Origin: Streptomyces sp. HmicA12
Lineage (GTDB): Bacteria > Actinomycetota > Actinomycetes > Streptomycetales > Streptomycetaceae
Reading direction: 5' to 3'
Assembly (NCBI RefSeq): GCF_000373565.1
Contig: NZ_KB891815.1
Location: 56,723-120,722 of the forward strand
DNA length: 64,000 nt
The stretch's first letter is position 1. Every line of letters starts with the position of its first letter. The notes below the pieces were generated by a model. That model saw only the letters and a list, made by a program, of their open reading frames with translations. It had not been told where the DNA came from and did no database searches. The position numbers and the translations under genes are program-made. Shown in pieces: positions 8,174 through 17,011 of this stretch.

Positions 8174-10792
8174 TCAGTGGCCCAGGTTCATGTCCGCGTC
8201 GCTCTTGCCCTCGCCCGACACCTGCAGCGGCATCGCGTGGGGCGCGTATCCGCTGGCGATGACGGTGTAGTCGCCGGAGTCGAGGTCGTTGAACCCGTAG
8301 ACGCCGTCCGCGCCGGTGACCGTGGTGGCCACGGTGTTGCCCGCCGTGTCGAGGATCGTGACCCGGGCGTCGGCCACCGGCTCGCCCGCGCGGTTGCGCA
8401 CGGTGCCGTGGACGTGGGCACCGAGGTCGAGGCGGACCTCGTAGCGGTTGGCGGCGCCGCCCGCGACCTCGACCGGCAGGGCCGCCGGACGGTGCCCGGT
8501 GGCGCTGACCGCGAGGGTGTAGCCGCCGGGGACGAGGTCGGCGAAGCCGAAGTCGCCCGCGTGGTCGGCGGTTCCGGAGGCGACGACCTCGCCGCGTACG
8601 TCCGTGGCGATCACCAGGGCGCCGGGCAGCGGCCGGTCGTCGGGGGCGGCCAGGACGGTGCCGGACAGGCCGGCCGCGCCCGAGAGCACCAGGTCGAAGT
8701 CGACCGGCCCGCCGGCCACCGTGATGGTGGTCGCCTGCGGCTGACGGGCGCCGCCGGAGGCGATCAGGACGTACGTTCCCTCGGCGGGCACGGCGACCGC
8801 GTACCGGCCGTCCGTCCCCGTCGTCGTCCGGCCGAGCTGGCTGCCGCGCAGGTCGATCAGGGTGACCACGGCTCCGGCCACCGCGGAACCCGCGGCGTCA
8901 CGGATGTGGCCGCGGACGCCCGCGGCGGGATCCTCCGCGAGGGCCGTGGTGAGCGAGGCGACCGGGGCCGCCTCGACCGCTTCCGCCGTGTCCACGATCT
9001 CGGAGGTCTCCGGCACGGGAGTCTCGGCGGCCGTGCCGTTCCCCTCCGCGGCGGCGCGTGCCTCCAGCCCCGACACCTTGCGCAGCGGAACCTCCTTGGT
9101 CCACAGGACCATGAGGAACGCGATCGCGATCACGCCCGCCGCGATCAGGAAGACCACGTGCATGGAGTCGGCGAAGCCCTGCTTGAAGGGCTCCGACAGG
9201 CGCGGGTCGAGCTGCTGGATGAAGGAGGAGTCGCTCAGGACATCGGAGCCACCGCCGCCCGCACCCGGGTTCTTGACCATGTCGAGGACCGGCTTGTTGG
9301 CCGGGTCGGACAGGACCGACGGGTCGTGCAGCGCGGCCTGGAACTGGGGCGTCCCGGCGGCCGACCTGAACGCCGAGGAGATCTTGTCGCCGACGTTCGA
9401 GAAGAGCACCGACAGGAAGATGGCCGTACCGGCGGTGGCGCCCATCTGCCGGAAGAACGTGGACGACGCGGTCGCCACACCCATGTCCTGCGGCGGCACG
9501 GCGTTCTGCACGGCGAGCACCAGGGTCTGCATGCAGCCGCCGAGGCCGAGGCCGAAGAGGAGCATGTAGACCATGCTCTCCCACAGCGGGGTGTCCCACT
9601 GGACCTTGAAGTGGAAGAGCAGCAGCGCCGCGACCATGAGGACGGTGCCGATGGTCGGGAAGATCTTGTAGCGGCCGGTCTTCGCGGTGATCTGGCCGGA
9701 GACGATGGACGCGATGATCATGCCGAGCATCAGCGGCAGCATCTCGAGGCCGGACTTGGTGGGGCTGGCGCCCTTCACGATCTGCAGGTACTGCGGGATC
9801 ATGAGCATCCCGCCGAACATGCCCGCGCCGATGAGGACGGACAGCAGGCTGGTCTTGCTGAAGGTCGCGTTGCGGAACAGGCGCATCGGGATCAGCGCGT
9901 CGTCACCCATCCGCCGCTCGACGAGGATCCAGGCGATGATGCCGACCACGCCGATGCCGTAGCAGGCGAGGGACTTCGAGGAGTCCCAGCCCCACTCGCG
10001 GCCCTGCTCGGCCACCAGGAGCAGCGGCACGACGCCGAGCGCGATGGTGAACGCGCCCCACCAGTCGATGCGGCGGTCGCGGCGGGTGTGCGGGATGTTG
10101 AGCACCTTGGCGACGACGAACAGGGCGATGATGCCGATCGGCACGTTCACGAGGAACACCCAGCGCCAGCCGACGACGCCCAGGATGCTGTCCTGCCCGG
10201 CGAGGAACCCGCCGATGAGCGGTCCCGCGACGCTGGAGGTCGCGAAGGTGGCGAGCATGTAGCCCTGGTAGCGGGCCCGTTCGCGGGGCGGCACGATGTC
10301 GCCGATGATCGCCAGCGCGAGGGACATCAGACCGCCGGCGCCGATGCCCTGCACGGCGCGGAAGGCGGCCAGTTCGGTCATCGACGTCGAGAACGTGCAC
10401 AGCGCCGAACCTGCGATGAAGATGCTGATCGCGCCCAGGAAGTAGGGCTTGCGACCGTGCAGGTCGGACAGCTTGCCGTAGAGCGGCGTCGCGATCGTCG
10501 ACGTGATCAGGTACGCGGTCGTCGCCCATGCCTGCTGGCTCAGACCGTTGAGGTCGTCCGCGATGGTGCGGATCGAGGTGGAGACGATCGTCTGGTCGAG
10601 GGCGGCCAGGAACATGCCCAGCATCAGACCGCTCAGGATGGTCAGGATCTGACGGTGGCTCAGGCCGCCGCCACCGCCCGGAGCGGCGGGTATCGCCTCG
10701 CTCGTCCCGGTGGTCTTCTTATGGGTCCGCCGGGTGGTCTCCCCGGCGGGCGGCTCGGTGTCTCGGCGCGGTGCCGACACGGCCTCACTCAT
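8174..10792 (-). CDS. DHA2-type MFS exporter with three C-terminal CPD-regulatory-like domains
   Basis: 872 residues, far longer than the usual 480-550 of EmrB/QacA drug exporters. Residues about 45-600 form the 14-helix MFS unit; motif C-like ALDQTIVSTSIRTIADDL starts it, motif A is GKLSDLHGRKP, and the FRAVQGIGAGGL segment follows. After a loop rich in Ala, Glu and Pro, residues about 640-872 hold three tandem beta-sandwich repeats of the carboxypeptidase regulatory-like type, each with a G-x-V-x-D-x-x-G/P-x-x-G-A-x-V pattern and a G-x-Y/F-x-F-x-x-L-x-x-G-x-Y ending. The extension should lie on the cytoplasmic side if 14 helices are right. The start overlaps the MarR gene stop by 8 bp, so the regulator and exporter form one operon. 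Confidence 0.9.
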   Translation of the reverse strand: MSEAVSAPRRDTEPPAGETTRRTHKKTTGTSEAIPAAPGGGGGLSHRQILTILSGLMLGMFLAALDQTIVSTSIRTIADDLNGLSQQAWATTAYLITSTIATPLYGKLSDLHGRKPYFLGAISIFIAGSALCTFSTSMTELAAFRAVQGIGAGGLMSLALAIIGDIVPPRERARYQGYMLATFATSSVAGPLIGGFLAGQDSILGVVGWRWVFLVNVPIGIIALFVVAKVLNIPHTRRDRRIDWWGAFTIALGVVPLLLVAEQGREWGWDSSKSLACYGIGVVGIIAWILVERRMGDDALIPMRLFRNATFSKTSLLSVLIGAGMFGGMLMIPQYLQIVKGASPTKSGLEMLPLMLGMIIASIVSGQITAKTGRYKIFPTIGTVLMVAALLLFHFKVQWDTPLWESMVYMLLFGLGLGGCMQTLVLAVQNAVPPQDMGVATASSTFFRQMGATAGTAIFLSVLFSNVGDKISSAFRSAAGTPQFQAALHDPSVLSDPANKPVLDMVKNPGAGGGGSDVLSDSSFIQQLDPRLSEPFKQGFADSMHVVFLIAAGVIAIAFLMVLWTKEVPLRKVSGLEARAAAEGNGTAAETPVPETSEIVDTAEAVEAAPVASLTTALAEDPAAGVRGHIRDAAGSAVAGAVVTLIDLRGSQLGRTTTGTDGRYAVAVPAEGTYVLIASGGARQPQATTITVAGGPVDFDLVLSGAAGLSGTVLAAPDDRPLPGALVIATDVRGEVVASGTADHAGDFGFADLVPGGYTLAVSATGHRPAALPVEVAGGAANRYEVRLDLGAHVHGTVRNRAGEPVADARVTILDTAGNTVATTVTGADGVYGFNDLDSGDYTVIASGYAPHAMPLQVSGEGKSDADMNLGH

Positions 10793-11348
10793 ACGTGCTT
10801 GCTCCCTGCTGCGCCACGGCCGCGGGGTGAGTTCCCTCGCCGTGGCGGTTGTGTTGATGCTCTACGAGGTCGTCGTTGAGGCGTGTCATCAGCCTGATCA
10901 GCTGATAACGGTCCTCGGGGGGCCAGGGTCCGAGCAGTTCCGCCAGTTGCGCGTCGCGCTGCTGCCGGTACTTCTCGTACACCGCTCTGCCGGACTCGGT
11001 CGCGTACAGCAGCGTGCCGCGCCGGTCCTCCGGGTCGGGCCGGCGCTCGATCAGGCCGCGCTCCACCATGGAGCGCACCTGACGGCTGACCGTGGACAGG
11101 TCGAGGAAGGTGTCGGCGGCCAGATCGGTCGCCCGCCGTTCCCCGTCCCGTACGAGCCGGGCCAGCAGGACGCGCTCACCGGCGCCCTGCTCCAGCTTGG
11201 TCTGGTGCCTGCGTGCCGCGACCAGCCGGGTGAAGCGCACGATCTGGTTCCCCAGCCCTGCCCCGGCCTCCTCGGCACTGGCGACCCCGCTGTCTGCTAT
11301 CGCCCTGCTCTGTACCGCTTCGCGGTCATGGACCGTCCCCTTGCCCAT
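10785..11348 (-). CDS. MarR-family transcriptional regulator
   Basis: About 187 residues. The winged helix-turn-helix centre reads RRATDLAADTFLDLSTVSRQ followed by the wing DPEDRRGTLLYATESGRAVY, typical of MarR. The ATG start has AGAGGGGGG upstream; an in-frame GTG 8 codons earlier is possible. The gene precedes and overlaps the multidrug-type exporter, so it most likely represses that operon and releases it when the exported compound binds. A dyad CTTG-N7-CAAG upstream is a possible operator. Confidence 0.9.
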   Translation of the reverse strand: MGKGTVHDREAVQSRAIADSGVASAEEAGAGLGNQIVRFTRLVAARRHQTKLEQGAGERVLLARLVRDGERRATDLAADTFLDLSTVSRQVRSMVERGLIERRPDPEDRRGTLLYATESGRAVYEKYRQQRDAQLAELLGPWPPEDRYQLIRLMTRLNDDLVEHQHNRHGEGTHPAAVAQQGASTYE

Positions 11349-11381
11349 TGCCCGCCCCCCTCTTCCGCTCACCTTTTATTG

Positions 11382-11396
11382 CTTGTATCTACCAAG
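11382..11396. promoter_or_regulatory. possible MarR operator dyad
   Basis: CTTG-N7-CAAG lies 34 bp upstream of the MarR start in an AT-richer patch that probably includes the promoter. The arms are only 4 bp, so this is tentative. Confidence 0.3.
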
Positions 11397-11761
11397 TGAG
11401 TGTAGGGGGCCCGGAACGGCGCTCTGCACGGGGCCCGGTTGCACGGCCCGGCGCACGGGCGAACCTGGTGCGCCGCCGGGCGGCGACCGCGGCCGGCGCG
11501 GACCAACAGACGATCCCGGCCAGGACGTCCAGGAGACCGAGGAAGCCGGCGCACGCTCCCGGGCGGCCCGCCGAGCGGCGCGTACCGCCCGTGCTCCCAG
11601 GTGGATCAGGTGGCCGACGCAGAGGAGCCTGATCGTGTCGCGGACCGGTGGAGAGCGTGCGGCGATCAGCGCGAGACCGACGGCTGCTCGACCTCCCGAG
11701 CCTCACGCCGGGACCGGAGGAACCGCGCGGGACAGCCGAGGCACACCTGTCGCGGGGCCGC
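11397..11761. other. intergenic region without a convincing gene
   Basis: The gap between the MarR gene and the end of the FUSC gene has several open frames, but none has a good start, ribosome site or recognisable product. One minus-strand frame contains a short hydrophobic stretch (AGFLGLLDVLAGIV), which may be a relic of a membrane protein. Confidence 0.4.
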
Positions 11762-12892
11762 TCATCGACTCGCGGTGTCCTGGAGGACATCGCAGGTGTT
11801 CTGGAACTCCTCCATCAGGCGGGTGGCCTCCACGATCAGGACGCCGTACGGGCGGCCGGCGTCGGCCAGCGGCAGCCGGTGCTCGTCGGCGGTGTCCAGT
11901 ACTTTCCGCAGCGCCTCCTGGGCGATGGTGGCGAGCTTGCACATCTCCTCGGCCTGGTCCGCGAGGGTGTCGCTGTCGACCTCGGCGAGGACGTGCGCGA
12001 TGTCACGCAGGCAGGCGGCGAAATCTGCGTAGGACTTCAGGGCCGGGCCGTACGTGTAGGTGTCCTCGCTCTCGCGCCAGCGGCCCAGACTGCGGGTGAG
12101 GGACGCCAGCTGGTAGACCGCGCGTTCCATGGCGCTCAGCGTCTGCCGGTAGCGGCCGAAGGTGAGGTGGCCGCGGTGGACGGGCAGCAGGCGGCGGGGG
12201 TTGAAGGGCAGGCTGTTCTCCGCCGTCTCCAGCCCGGCCCGGGCCTGGCCGACCGCGGCCTGCACGCGTTCACCGGCCGCGACCCACCGGTCGGCGCGTT
12301 CGGCGTTCACGTCTCCGCTGCACAGGCCGTCGGCCATGTCGTCCAGCAGCGTCTCCATCTCCGCGGCCAGGACGTGCAGCCCCTGCTCGGCGCTGCGGTA
12401 CCGCAGCGGAGGAGCGAGGCCGAGATTCACGATCAGGCCGATGCCACAGCCGAGGAGCACCAGCAGGACGATCTGACCGAGCTGGGTGACCCGGTCGGCA
12501 TTCGAGGTGGCGGCGGCGTAGGTGGAGAAGGCGAAGAACGCGGCCGTGGCGACCTGCGACCGCTGCTCCCCCAGCGCCTGCCACTGGCCCAGACTCAAGG
12601 CGATCACGGCGACCAGGACGAACGCGATCAGGTCCGGGCCCGCGACGAAGCTGATCGCCGCTTGCACCGCCACCCCGACGATGACCGCGGTGATGTAGCG
12701 CAGCGTCTGCCACACCGACTTCGAGATCGTCGCGTTCATCGTCAGTACGGCGGAGAAGGGCGCGAACGCGGGCGACGTGGCATCGAGCACGGCGTGGGCG
12801 ATCCACCAGCTGAGGGTGGACGCCAGCACGGATTTGCCGATCAGAAGCACCGCATGGCGCTCGTGCCCCGGGGTGCCCCACGCCCGCGCCAT
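11762..12892 (-). CDS. FUSC / aromatic-acid-exporter-like membrane protein
   Basis: About 376 residues. The N-terminal 150 residues hold five or six hydrophobic helices, including WWIAHAVLDATSPAFAPFSAVL, whose Ala/Pro-rich segment before a TM is typical of the FUSC/ArAE family, and SLGQWQALGEQRSQVATAAF. The rest is a long soluble helical domain with many Glu, Arg and Leu, as in FUSC proteins. The ATG is chosen because GGGAGAG lies 6 nt upstream; the frame continues upstream without coding character. Related proteins export aromatic acids or are DUF939-type membrane proteins. It is transcribed toward the MarR-exporter operon and is divergent from the gas-vesicle cluster. Substrate unknown. Confidence 0.75.
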   Translation of the reverse strand: MARAWGTPGHERHAVLLIGKSVLASTLSWWIAHAVLDATSPAFAPFSAVLTMNATISKSVWQTLRYITAVIVGVAVQAAISFVAGPDLIAFVLVAVIALSLGQWQALGEQRSQVATAAFFAFSTYAAATSNADRVTQLGQIVLLVLLGCGIGLIVNLGLAPPLRYRSAEQGLHVLAAEMETLLDDMADGLCSGDVNAERADRWVAAGERVQAAVGQARAGLETAENSLPFNPRRLLPVHRGHLTFGRYRQTLSAMERAVYQLASLTRSLGRWRESEDTYTYGPALKSYADFAACLRDIAHVLAEVDSDTLADQAEEMCKLATIAQEALRKVLDTADEHRLPLADAGRPYGVLIVEATRLMEEFQNTCDVLQDTASR

Positions 12893-13087
12893 CCACGCTC
12901 TCCCGTTGTGAACCCGCTCCACCGCGCGCAACGCATGTCCTTTCCGTAGCTGGTGTCCGTCGCCGGTCTCCGTACCGAGGCCCGCGGTCGGATCAAGGCC
13001 CGGCCGCACCCGGTAACCACAGCAGACGTGGACAAACAGTGGGCATCGACACACGCCGTCCGGGCCGAGCGACCGGTCACGTCTCAG

Positions 13088-13111
13088 GTTTGGGGACGAA
13101 TTCACGGGCAG
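13088..13111 (+). promoter_or_regulatory. candidate stress-sigma (SigB-like) promoter of the gvp operon
   Basis: GTTT-N14-GGGCAG partly fits the Streptomyces SigB-type consensus (GNNT-N14-16-GGGTA). It lies 30 bp before the gvpO start. The same GTTT-N14-GGGC layout occurs before the CsbD gene at the far end of the cluster. Confidence 0.4.
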
Positions 13112-13140
13112 ATGGGGCGAGAGGCACACGGGAGGTACAC

Positions 13141-13503
13141 ATGACGGACACGCATTCCGGGCGCCCACGAAAGGCGCCACCCCAACAGAGCAAGAGCGCC
13201 GACCCAGACACGAAAGCGGCCACGCCCCGGCGCCCGAAGAAGCTTCGCCCTGCCGAGGCGATCCGCGAAGGGCGCGAGCAACTGGCCGAGCTCACCGGCA
13301 GGACGGTCGACGCGGTGTCCTCGTTCAGCGCGACCGACGACGGCGGATGGCGGCTGGAGGTCGAGGTCCTGGAACTCTCCCGGGTCCCCGACACCATGAG
13401 TTTGCTGGCGAGCTACGAGGTCACCCTCGACAGCGACGCCATGCTCACCGACTACCGAAGAGTCAGGCGTTACGAGCGCGGCCGCTCCGACGAGCGCGGC
13501 TGA
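13141..13503 (+). CDS. gvpO: gas vesicle protein GvpO
   Basis: 120 residues. The first 40 residues are a low-complexity Lys/Pro/Ser/Thr-rich region, and the conserved GvpO domain follows (AIREGREQLAELTGRTVDAV, then a beta region GGWRLEVEVLELSRVPDTMSL and YEVTLD). GvpO is one of the accessory proteins needed for gas-vesicle formation in Streptomyces-type clusters. The ATG has GGGAGG 5 nt upstream; the frame is open further upstream but is not coding in character. It opens the ten-gene gvp cluster, 111 bp before gvpA. Confidence 0.93.
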   Translation: MTDTHSGRPRKAPPQQSKSADPDTKAATPRRPKKLRPAEAIREGREQLAELTGRTVDAVSSFSATDDGGWRLEVEVLELSRVPDTMSLLASYEVTLDSDAMLTDYRRVRRYERGRSDERG

Positions 13504-13614
13504 CCGGCCCGCTCGCCAAGGCATGCCGGCGCCCGAAGACCCACCGATCGCGAGTGCACCGCGTCCAGCGGAGCACGCCCGCGGTCGCCCAGCGCACGAA
13601 GGGAAGGAACTCCC

Positions 13615-14049
13615 ATGACCGTGGCAACGACACAAGGCGGTGCAGGCGGTGGAGGCGGTGGAGGCACCAGTGGCCTCTACGACGTCCTGGAACTGGTCCT
13701 GGACCGGGGACTCGTCATCGACGCCTTCATCCGCGTGTCCCTGGTCGGCATCGAGATCCTGAAGATCGACGTCCGCGTCGTCGTCGCCAGCGTGGACACC
13801 TATCTGCGCTTCGCCGAGGCCTGCAACCGTCTCGACCTGGAGACCGGCAGCAAGAAGCCGTCCAACCTGACGGACATCGTCGGGGACTCGATGGAGTCCG
13901 GCGCGCGCGGCAAGACCAAGGGGGCGCTGTCCGGCGCGGCGGAGACCATATCCGACGCCTTCAGCCAGGCCCGTGACGAGGGGAGCAAGAGCGAGTCCCG
14001 GCCGCGCCAGCGCCGCGCCTCGGCGAGCCGCAAGGAAGAGAAGGAGTAG
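13615..14049 (+). CDS. gvpA: gas vesicle structural protein GvpA
   Basis: 144 residues. After a Gly-rich leader comes the highly conserved GvpA core (LYDVLELVLDRGLVIDAFIR, VSLVGIEILKIDVRVVVASV, DTYLRFAEA), which forms the hydrophobic ribs of the gas-vesicle wall. A C-terminal extension of about 65 residues (charged, with a basic end) is longer than in cyanobacterial GvpA (about 70 residues) and is typical of actinobacterial versions. The ribosome site is AAGGGAAGG. gvpF follows after 5 bp. A separate promoter or mRNA processing in the 111-bp gap before it would help higher expression, but none is visible. Confidence 0.95.
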   Translation: MTVATTQGGAGGGGGGGTSGLYDVLELVLDRGLVIDAFIRVSLVGIEILKIDVRVVVASVDTYLRFAEACNRLDLETGSKKPSNLTDIVGDSMESGARGKTKGALSGAAETISDAFSQARDEGSKSESRPRQRRASASRKEEKE

Positions 14050-14054
14050 CAGGC

Positions 14055-14798
14055 ATGAGCACGTACGTCTACGGAATAGCCGACGCCGGTCACCCCGGCC
14101 TGCCCGACGGCATGGGGGGAGTCGGGAAGCCCGCGCTCCCCGTCCGCACGGTGACGGGCGGTGGTCTCGCCGCGATCGTCAGCGACGCCCCCGAGAACCT
14201 GCGGCCCAAGCGCCGGGATCTCCTCGCCCACCAGAACGTTCTGTCCGAGGCCGGTGGCGGCGGCACCGTGCTGCCCATGCGCTTCGGCAGCGTCGCCGAC
14301 GACGACCAGGCCGTCGCGACCGCCCTCGAGGAGCGCGCCGCCCACTACCTCGAACGCCTGGAAGCCCTGCACGACCGCGTCGAGTACAACGTCAAGGTCC
14401 AGCACGACGAGGACGCCGTGCTGCGCCTGGTGATGACGGAGCGCCCCGAGGTCCGCGCGCAGGTGGAGCACAACCGCGCGGCGGGAGGCGGCAGTCACGA
14501 GGACAAGCTGCGCCTCGGCGAAGCGGTCGCGACGGCCGTGCAGCACCGCGAGGCGCAGGACGCCGACATGGTGCGCCGCGCCCTGGAACCGCACGCGCAA
14601 GACGTCAGCCCCGGCCCGGCCGGCACCGGCTGGATCACCAACGTGTCCTTCCTGGTGGACCGCGGCACGTCCGAGCACCTCTTGCAGGCGATCGAGGAGC
14701 TGCGGCAGGCACACCCGCACGTTGTCTTCAGCGTGAACGGGCCCCTTCCGCCCTACAGCTTCGTGGAACCCGCCCCGGCCGCCTCGGCCGCCGGATGA
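14055..14798 (+). CDS. gvpF: gas vesicle protein GvpF
   Basis: 247 residues of the GvpL/GvpF family, a two-domain accessory protein. It starts STYVYGIADAG as usual, has the VLPMRFGSVADDD motif shared by the family, and ends with the FSVNGPLPPYSF motif. GvpF is thought to act in early gas-vesicle assembly by binding GvpA. It follows gvpA by 5 bp and precedes gvpG by 7 bp, so it lies within one operon. gvpL further on is a paralogue. Confidence 0.95.
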   Translation: MSTYVYGIADAGHPGLPDGMGGVGKPALPVRTVTGGGLAAIVSDAPENLRPKRRDLLAHQNVLSEAGGGGTVLPMRFGSVADDDQAVATALEERAAHYLERLEALHDRVEYNVKVQHDEDAVLRLVMTERPEVRAQVEHNRAAGGGSHEDKLRLGEAVATAVQHREAQDADMVRRALEPHAQDVSPGPAGTGWITNVSFLVDRGTSEHLLQAIEELRQAHPHVVFSVNGPLPPYSFVEPAPAASAAG

Positions 14799-14805
14799 GC
14801 GCGCC

Positions 14806-15069
14806 ATGGGGCTGCTGAGCGAGATCCTCCTGCTCCCGCTCGCTCCGGTCCGGGGTTCCATCTGGGTCCTCGACCAAGTGGTCGCGGACGCGGAGCGCCA
14901 GTACTACGACCCGTCGGCCATCCAGGCCCAACTGGCCGCACTGGAGAAGGAGTTGGAAGCGGGCGACATCGACGAGGAGACGTTCGACCGGCGCGAGGAC
15001 GAACTCCTCGACCGGCTGGAGGGCGCCCGTACCAGACAGACCGGCACCACCGGACAGACAGGCACGTGA
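14806..15069 (+). CDS. gvpG: gas vesicle protein GvpG
   Basis: 87 residues. It starts with the conserved MGLLSEILLLPLAPVRGSIW segment, then a helical region with QLAALEKELEAGDIDEETF and a charged tail ending in Thr/Gly repeats. GvpG is a small accessory protein found next to gvpF in nearly all gvp clusters. The position directly after gvpF is the normal one. Confidence 0.93.
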   Translation: MGLLSEILLLPLAPVRGSIWVLDQVVADAERQYYDPSAIQAQLAALEKELEAGDIDEETFDRREDELLDRLEGARTRQTGTTGQTGT

Positions 15070-15102
15070 CGTCGTACGACGCACGGGAACGGACAGCACA
15101 CC

Positions 15103-15786
15103 ATGAACCGAGCAGCACTCGGCCTCGCCGTAGGGGCCGGATACCTCCTGGGGCGCACCAAGAAGATGAAGCTCGCCTTCGCGGTGGGCACGATGGTCGC
15201 CGGCAAGAAGCTGCAGCTGAGCCCTACGGCGGTCCTCGACATGGCCCGCACCCAGCTGGAGAACAACCCGCAGTTCAAGGAGATCGGCGACCAGCTGCGC
15301 CAGGACTTCCGAGGGATGGGCAAGGCCGCCACCGGGGCGATCCTCGAACGGCAGATGGAGGGCCTGGCCGGTCGGCTGCACAACAGCACGGCCGGCGTCC
15401 GTGACCGCATCGCGGGCGTGGCGCCCGGCGCCGAGGACGCAGAGGAGACGGCGGACAAGGCCACGGGCGGACGGAGCGGCAAGGTCACCGGACGCACCTC
15501 GCGGAACGGGGACGACCGGGACACCCGGGACGACCGCGACGACCGGGACGAGGGCAGCCACGACAGCCGGGACGCCGACGGCGGCGGGCAGGACACCGAC
15601 CGGCCGGCACCGCGCAAGCGAGCCCCGGCACGGAAGTCCACCGCGTCGGGCGAGCGCGGGGCCGCGCCGCGCAAACGCGCACAGGGCACGGCCGAGAAGA
15701 CGTCGTCGTCCGCGGCGAAGAAGTCCTCGGGAGCCGCGCGGCGCGCTCCGCGCGGTGACGCGAAGGGAGCTCGCGGCAATGGCTGA
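15103..15786 (+). CDS. gvpY: gas vesicle cluster protein GvpY
   Basis: 227 residues. The first 100 residues are an alanine- and glycine-rich helical domain (LGLAVGAGYLLGRTKKMKLA, then QLENNPQFKEIGDQLRQDF). The second half is a disordered, charged tail: an Asp/Arg-rich patch, then a Lys/Arg/Ala/Pro tail like histone H1. It matches the position and character of GvpY in the gvpOAFGYZJLSK clusters of Streptomyces. Function unknown; the basic tail could bind the acidic tail of the neighbouring GvpZ or nucleic acid. The end overlaps gvpZ by 8 bp. Confidence 0.85.
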   Translation: MNRAALGLAVGAGYLLGRTKKMKLAFAVGTMVAGKKLQLSPTAVLDMARTQLENNPQFKEIGDQLRQDFRGMGKAATGAILERQMEGLAGRLHNSTAGVRDRIAGVAPGAEDAEETADKATGGRSGKVTGRTSRNGDDRDTRDDRDDRDEGSHDSRDADGGGQDTDRPAPRKRAPARKSTASGERGAAPRKRAQGTAEKTSSSAAKKSSGAARRAPRGDAKGARGNG

Positions 15787-17011
15787 CACACCAGCGGTCA
15801 ACCCGCTCAAGGAGCTGGCCAGGAGCGAGGCCGCCGACCGGCTCAAGGCCGAGGCGCAGGACTACCTCACCGCGCAGGCGACCCGGCTGCTCACCGGCGC
15901 GGGCCACAAGCTGGGCCGGACCACCAGCAGGCTCAACGACATCGCCGAGGGCAACAGCCCCGGTTTCACCCGGCTCGCTCTGGAGAGCGGCCGGAAGCTC
16001 GCCGAGGGCAAGGGGCCGGTGCGCTCGGCCGTCGAGGCGGGCGCCGGCCACCTCAAGGACAACCTGACCGAGGGGGTCAAGGGCCTCTTCGGCAAGGGCG
16101 GGAAGTCCGGCAAGGGCAAGTCCAAGTCGGGCAGCGGCCAGAAGCCGACGGTGATCCTGGAGAGCATCGACGTCGGTGTCGATGTCCGTACCGCGTACGA
16201 CCAGTGGACTCAGTACCAGGAGTTCTCCACGTTCGCGCGGGGCGTCAAGAACGCCAACCGTGCCGACGACGTGACCTCCGACTGGCAGATGAAGATCTTC
16301 TGGTCGAGCCGCAGCTGGAAGGCGCACACCACCGAGCAGGTCCCGGACCAGCGCATCTGCTGGACCTCCGAAGGCGCCAAGGGCACCACGAAGGGTGTCG
16401 TCACCTTCCACGAGCTGGGCGAGCGCCTCACCCGGGTGCTGCTGATCATCGAGTACTACCCCAAGGGGCTCTTCGAGAAGACCGGCAACATCTGGCGGGC
16501 CCAGGGCCGTCGCGCCCGCCTCGACCTCAAGCACTTCGCGCGCTTCCTCTCCATCAAGGGCGAGGCGAGTGATGGCTGGCGCGGCGAGATACGCGACGGC
16601 GAGGTCGTCCGCAGCCACGACGACGCGGTGGCCGAGGAGGAGGAAGCGGAGAACGCCGACCAGACGTCCGAGAGCACGGCGGACGGAGAGACGGACGGCG
16701 AGGCGTTCGACGAGGACGACGACTACACGGACGAGGAGCCCCGGAACCAGCCGGAGGACCCCGAGGACGGCTTCGCGGACGAAGAGGGCCTCGATGACGA
16801 GTACCTCGACGAGGACGCTCCGGCCGACGACGTCGATGAGGACGGCGCAGACGACGCGGCCGAGGAGTACGCCGACGACGAGTTCGAGGACGAGTACGAC
16901 GACGAAGCGCCTGCGGATCACGAGGACGAGTACGAGGACGAGTACGAAGACGAAGACGTCCCCGCTGACCGGCGTGAGCGGTCGGCGCACGCGGGCGCGA
17001 GGAGCCGCTGA
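15779..17011 (+). CDS. gvpZ: gas vesicle cluster SRPBCC protein GvpZ
   Basis: 410 residues. Residues about 1-120 are helical and Lys/Gly-rich toward the end (GKGGKSGKGKSKSG). Residues about 125-270 form an SRPBCC (polyketide-cyclase-like) domain, with VILESIDVGVDVRTAYDQW at the start and QGRRARLDLKHFARFL at the end helix. The last 130 residues are extremely acidic, with long runs of Asp and Glu and a short basic end. SRPBCC proteins bind hydrophobic ligands, so a role at the gas-vesicle surface or as a chaperone is plausible but unproven. The stop and the gvpJ start share one base (TGATG). Confidence 0.88.
   Translation: MADTPAVNPLKELARSEAADRLKAEAQDYLTAQATRLLTGAGHKLGRTTSRLNDIAEGNSPGFTRLALESGRKLAEGKGPVRSAVEAGAGHLKDNLTEGVKGLFGKGGKSGKGKSKSGSGQKPTVILESIDVGVDVRTAYDQWTQYQEFSTFARGVKNANRADDVTSDWQMKIFWSSRSWKAHTTEQVPDQRICWTSEGAKGTTKGVVTFHELGERLTRVLLIIEYYPKGLFEKTGNIWRAQGRRARLDLKHFARFLSIKGEASDGWRGEIRDGEVVRSHDDAVAEEEEAENADQTSESTADGETDGEAFDEDDDYTDEEPRNQPEDPEDGFADEEGLDDEYLDEDAPADDVDEDGADDAAEEYADDEFEDEYDDEAPADHEDEYEDEYEDEDVPADRRERSAHAGARSR

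Noticed and set aside
8120..10879. 919-residue open frame on the plus strand opposite the MFS exporter
   Set aside because: It is antisense to a clear gene, with Gly/Arg/His-rich composition caused by GC-rich third positions and no recognisable domain.
11389..11790. Minus-strand frame with a hydrophobic segment
   Set aside because: No start signal, overlaps the FUSC gene end, and no family recognised; kept only as a remark in the intergenic entry.
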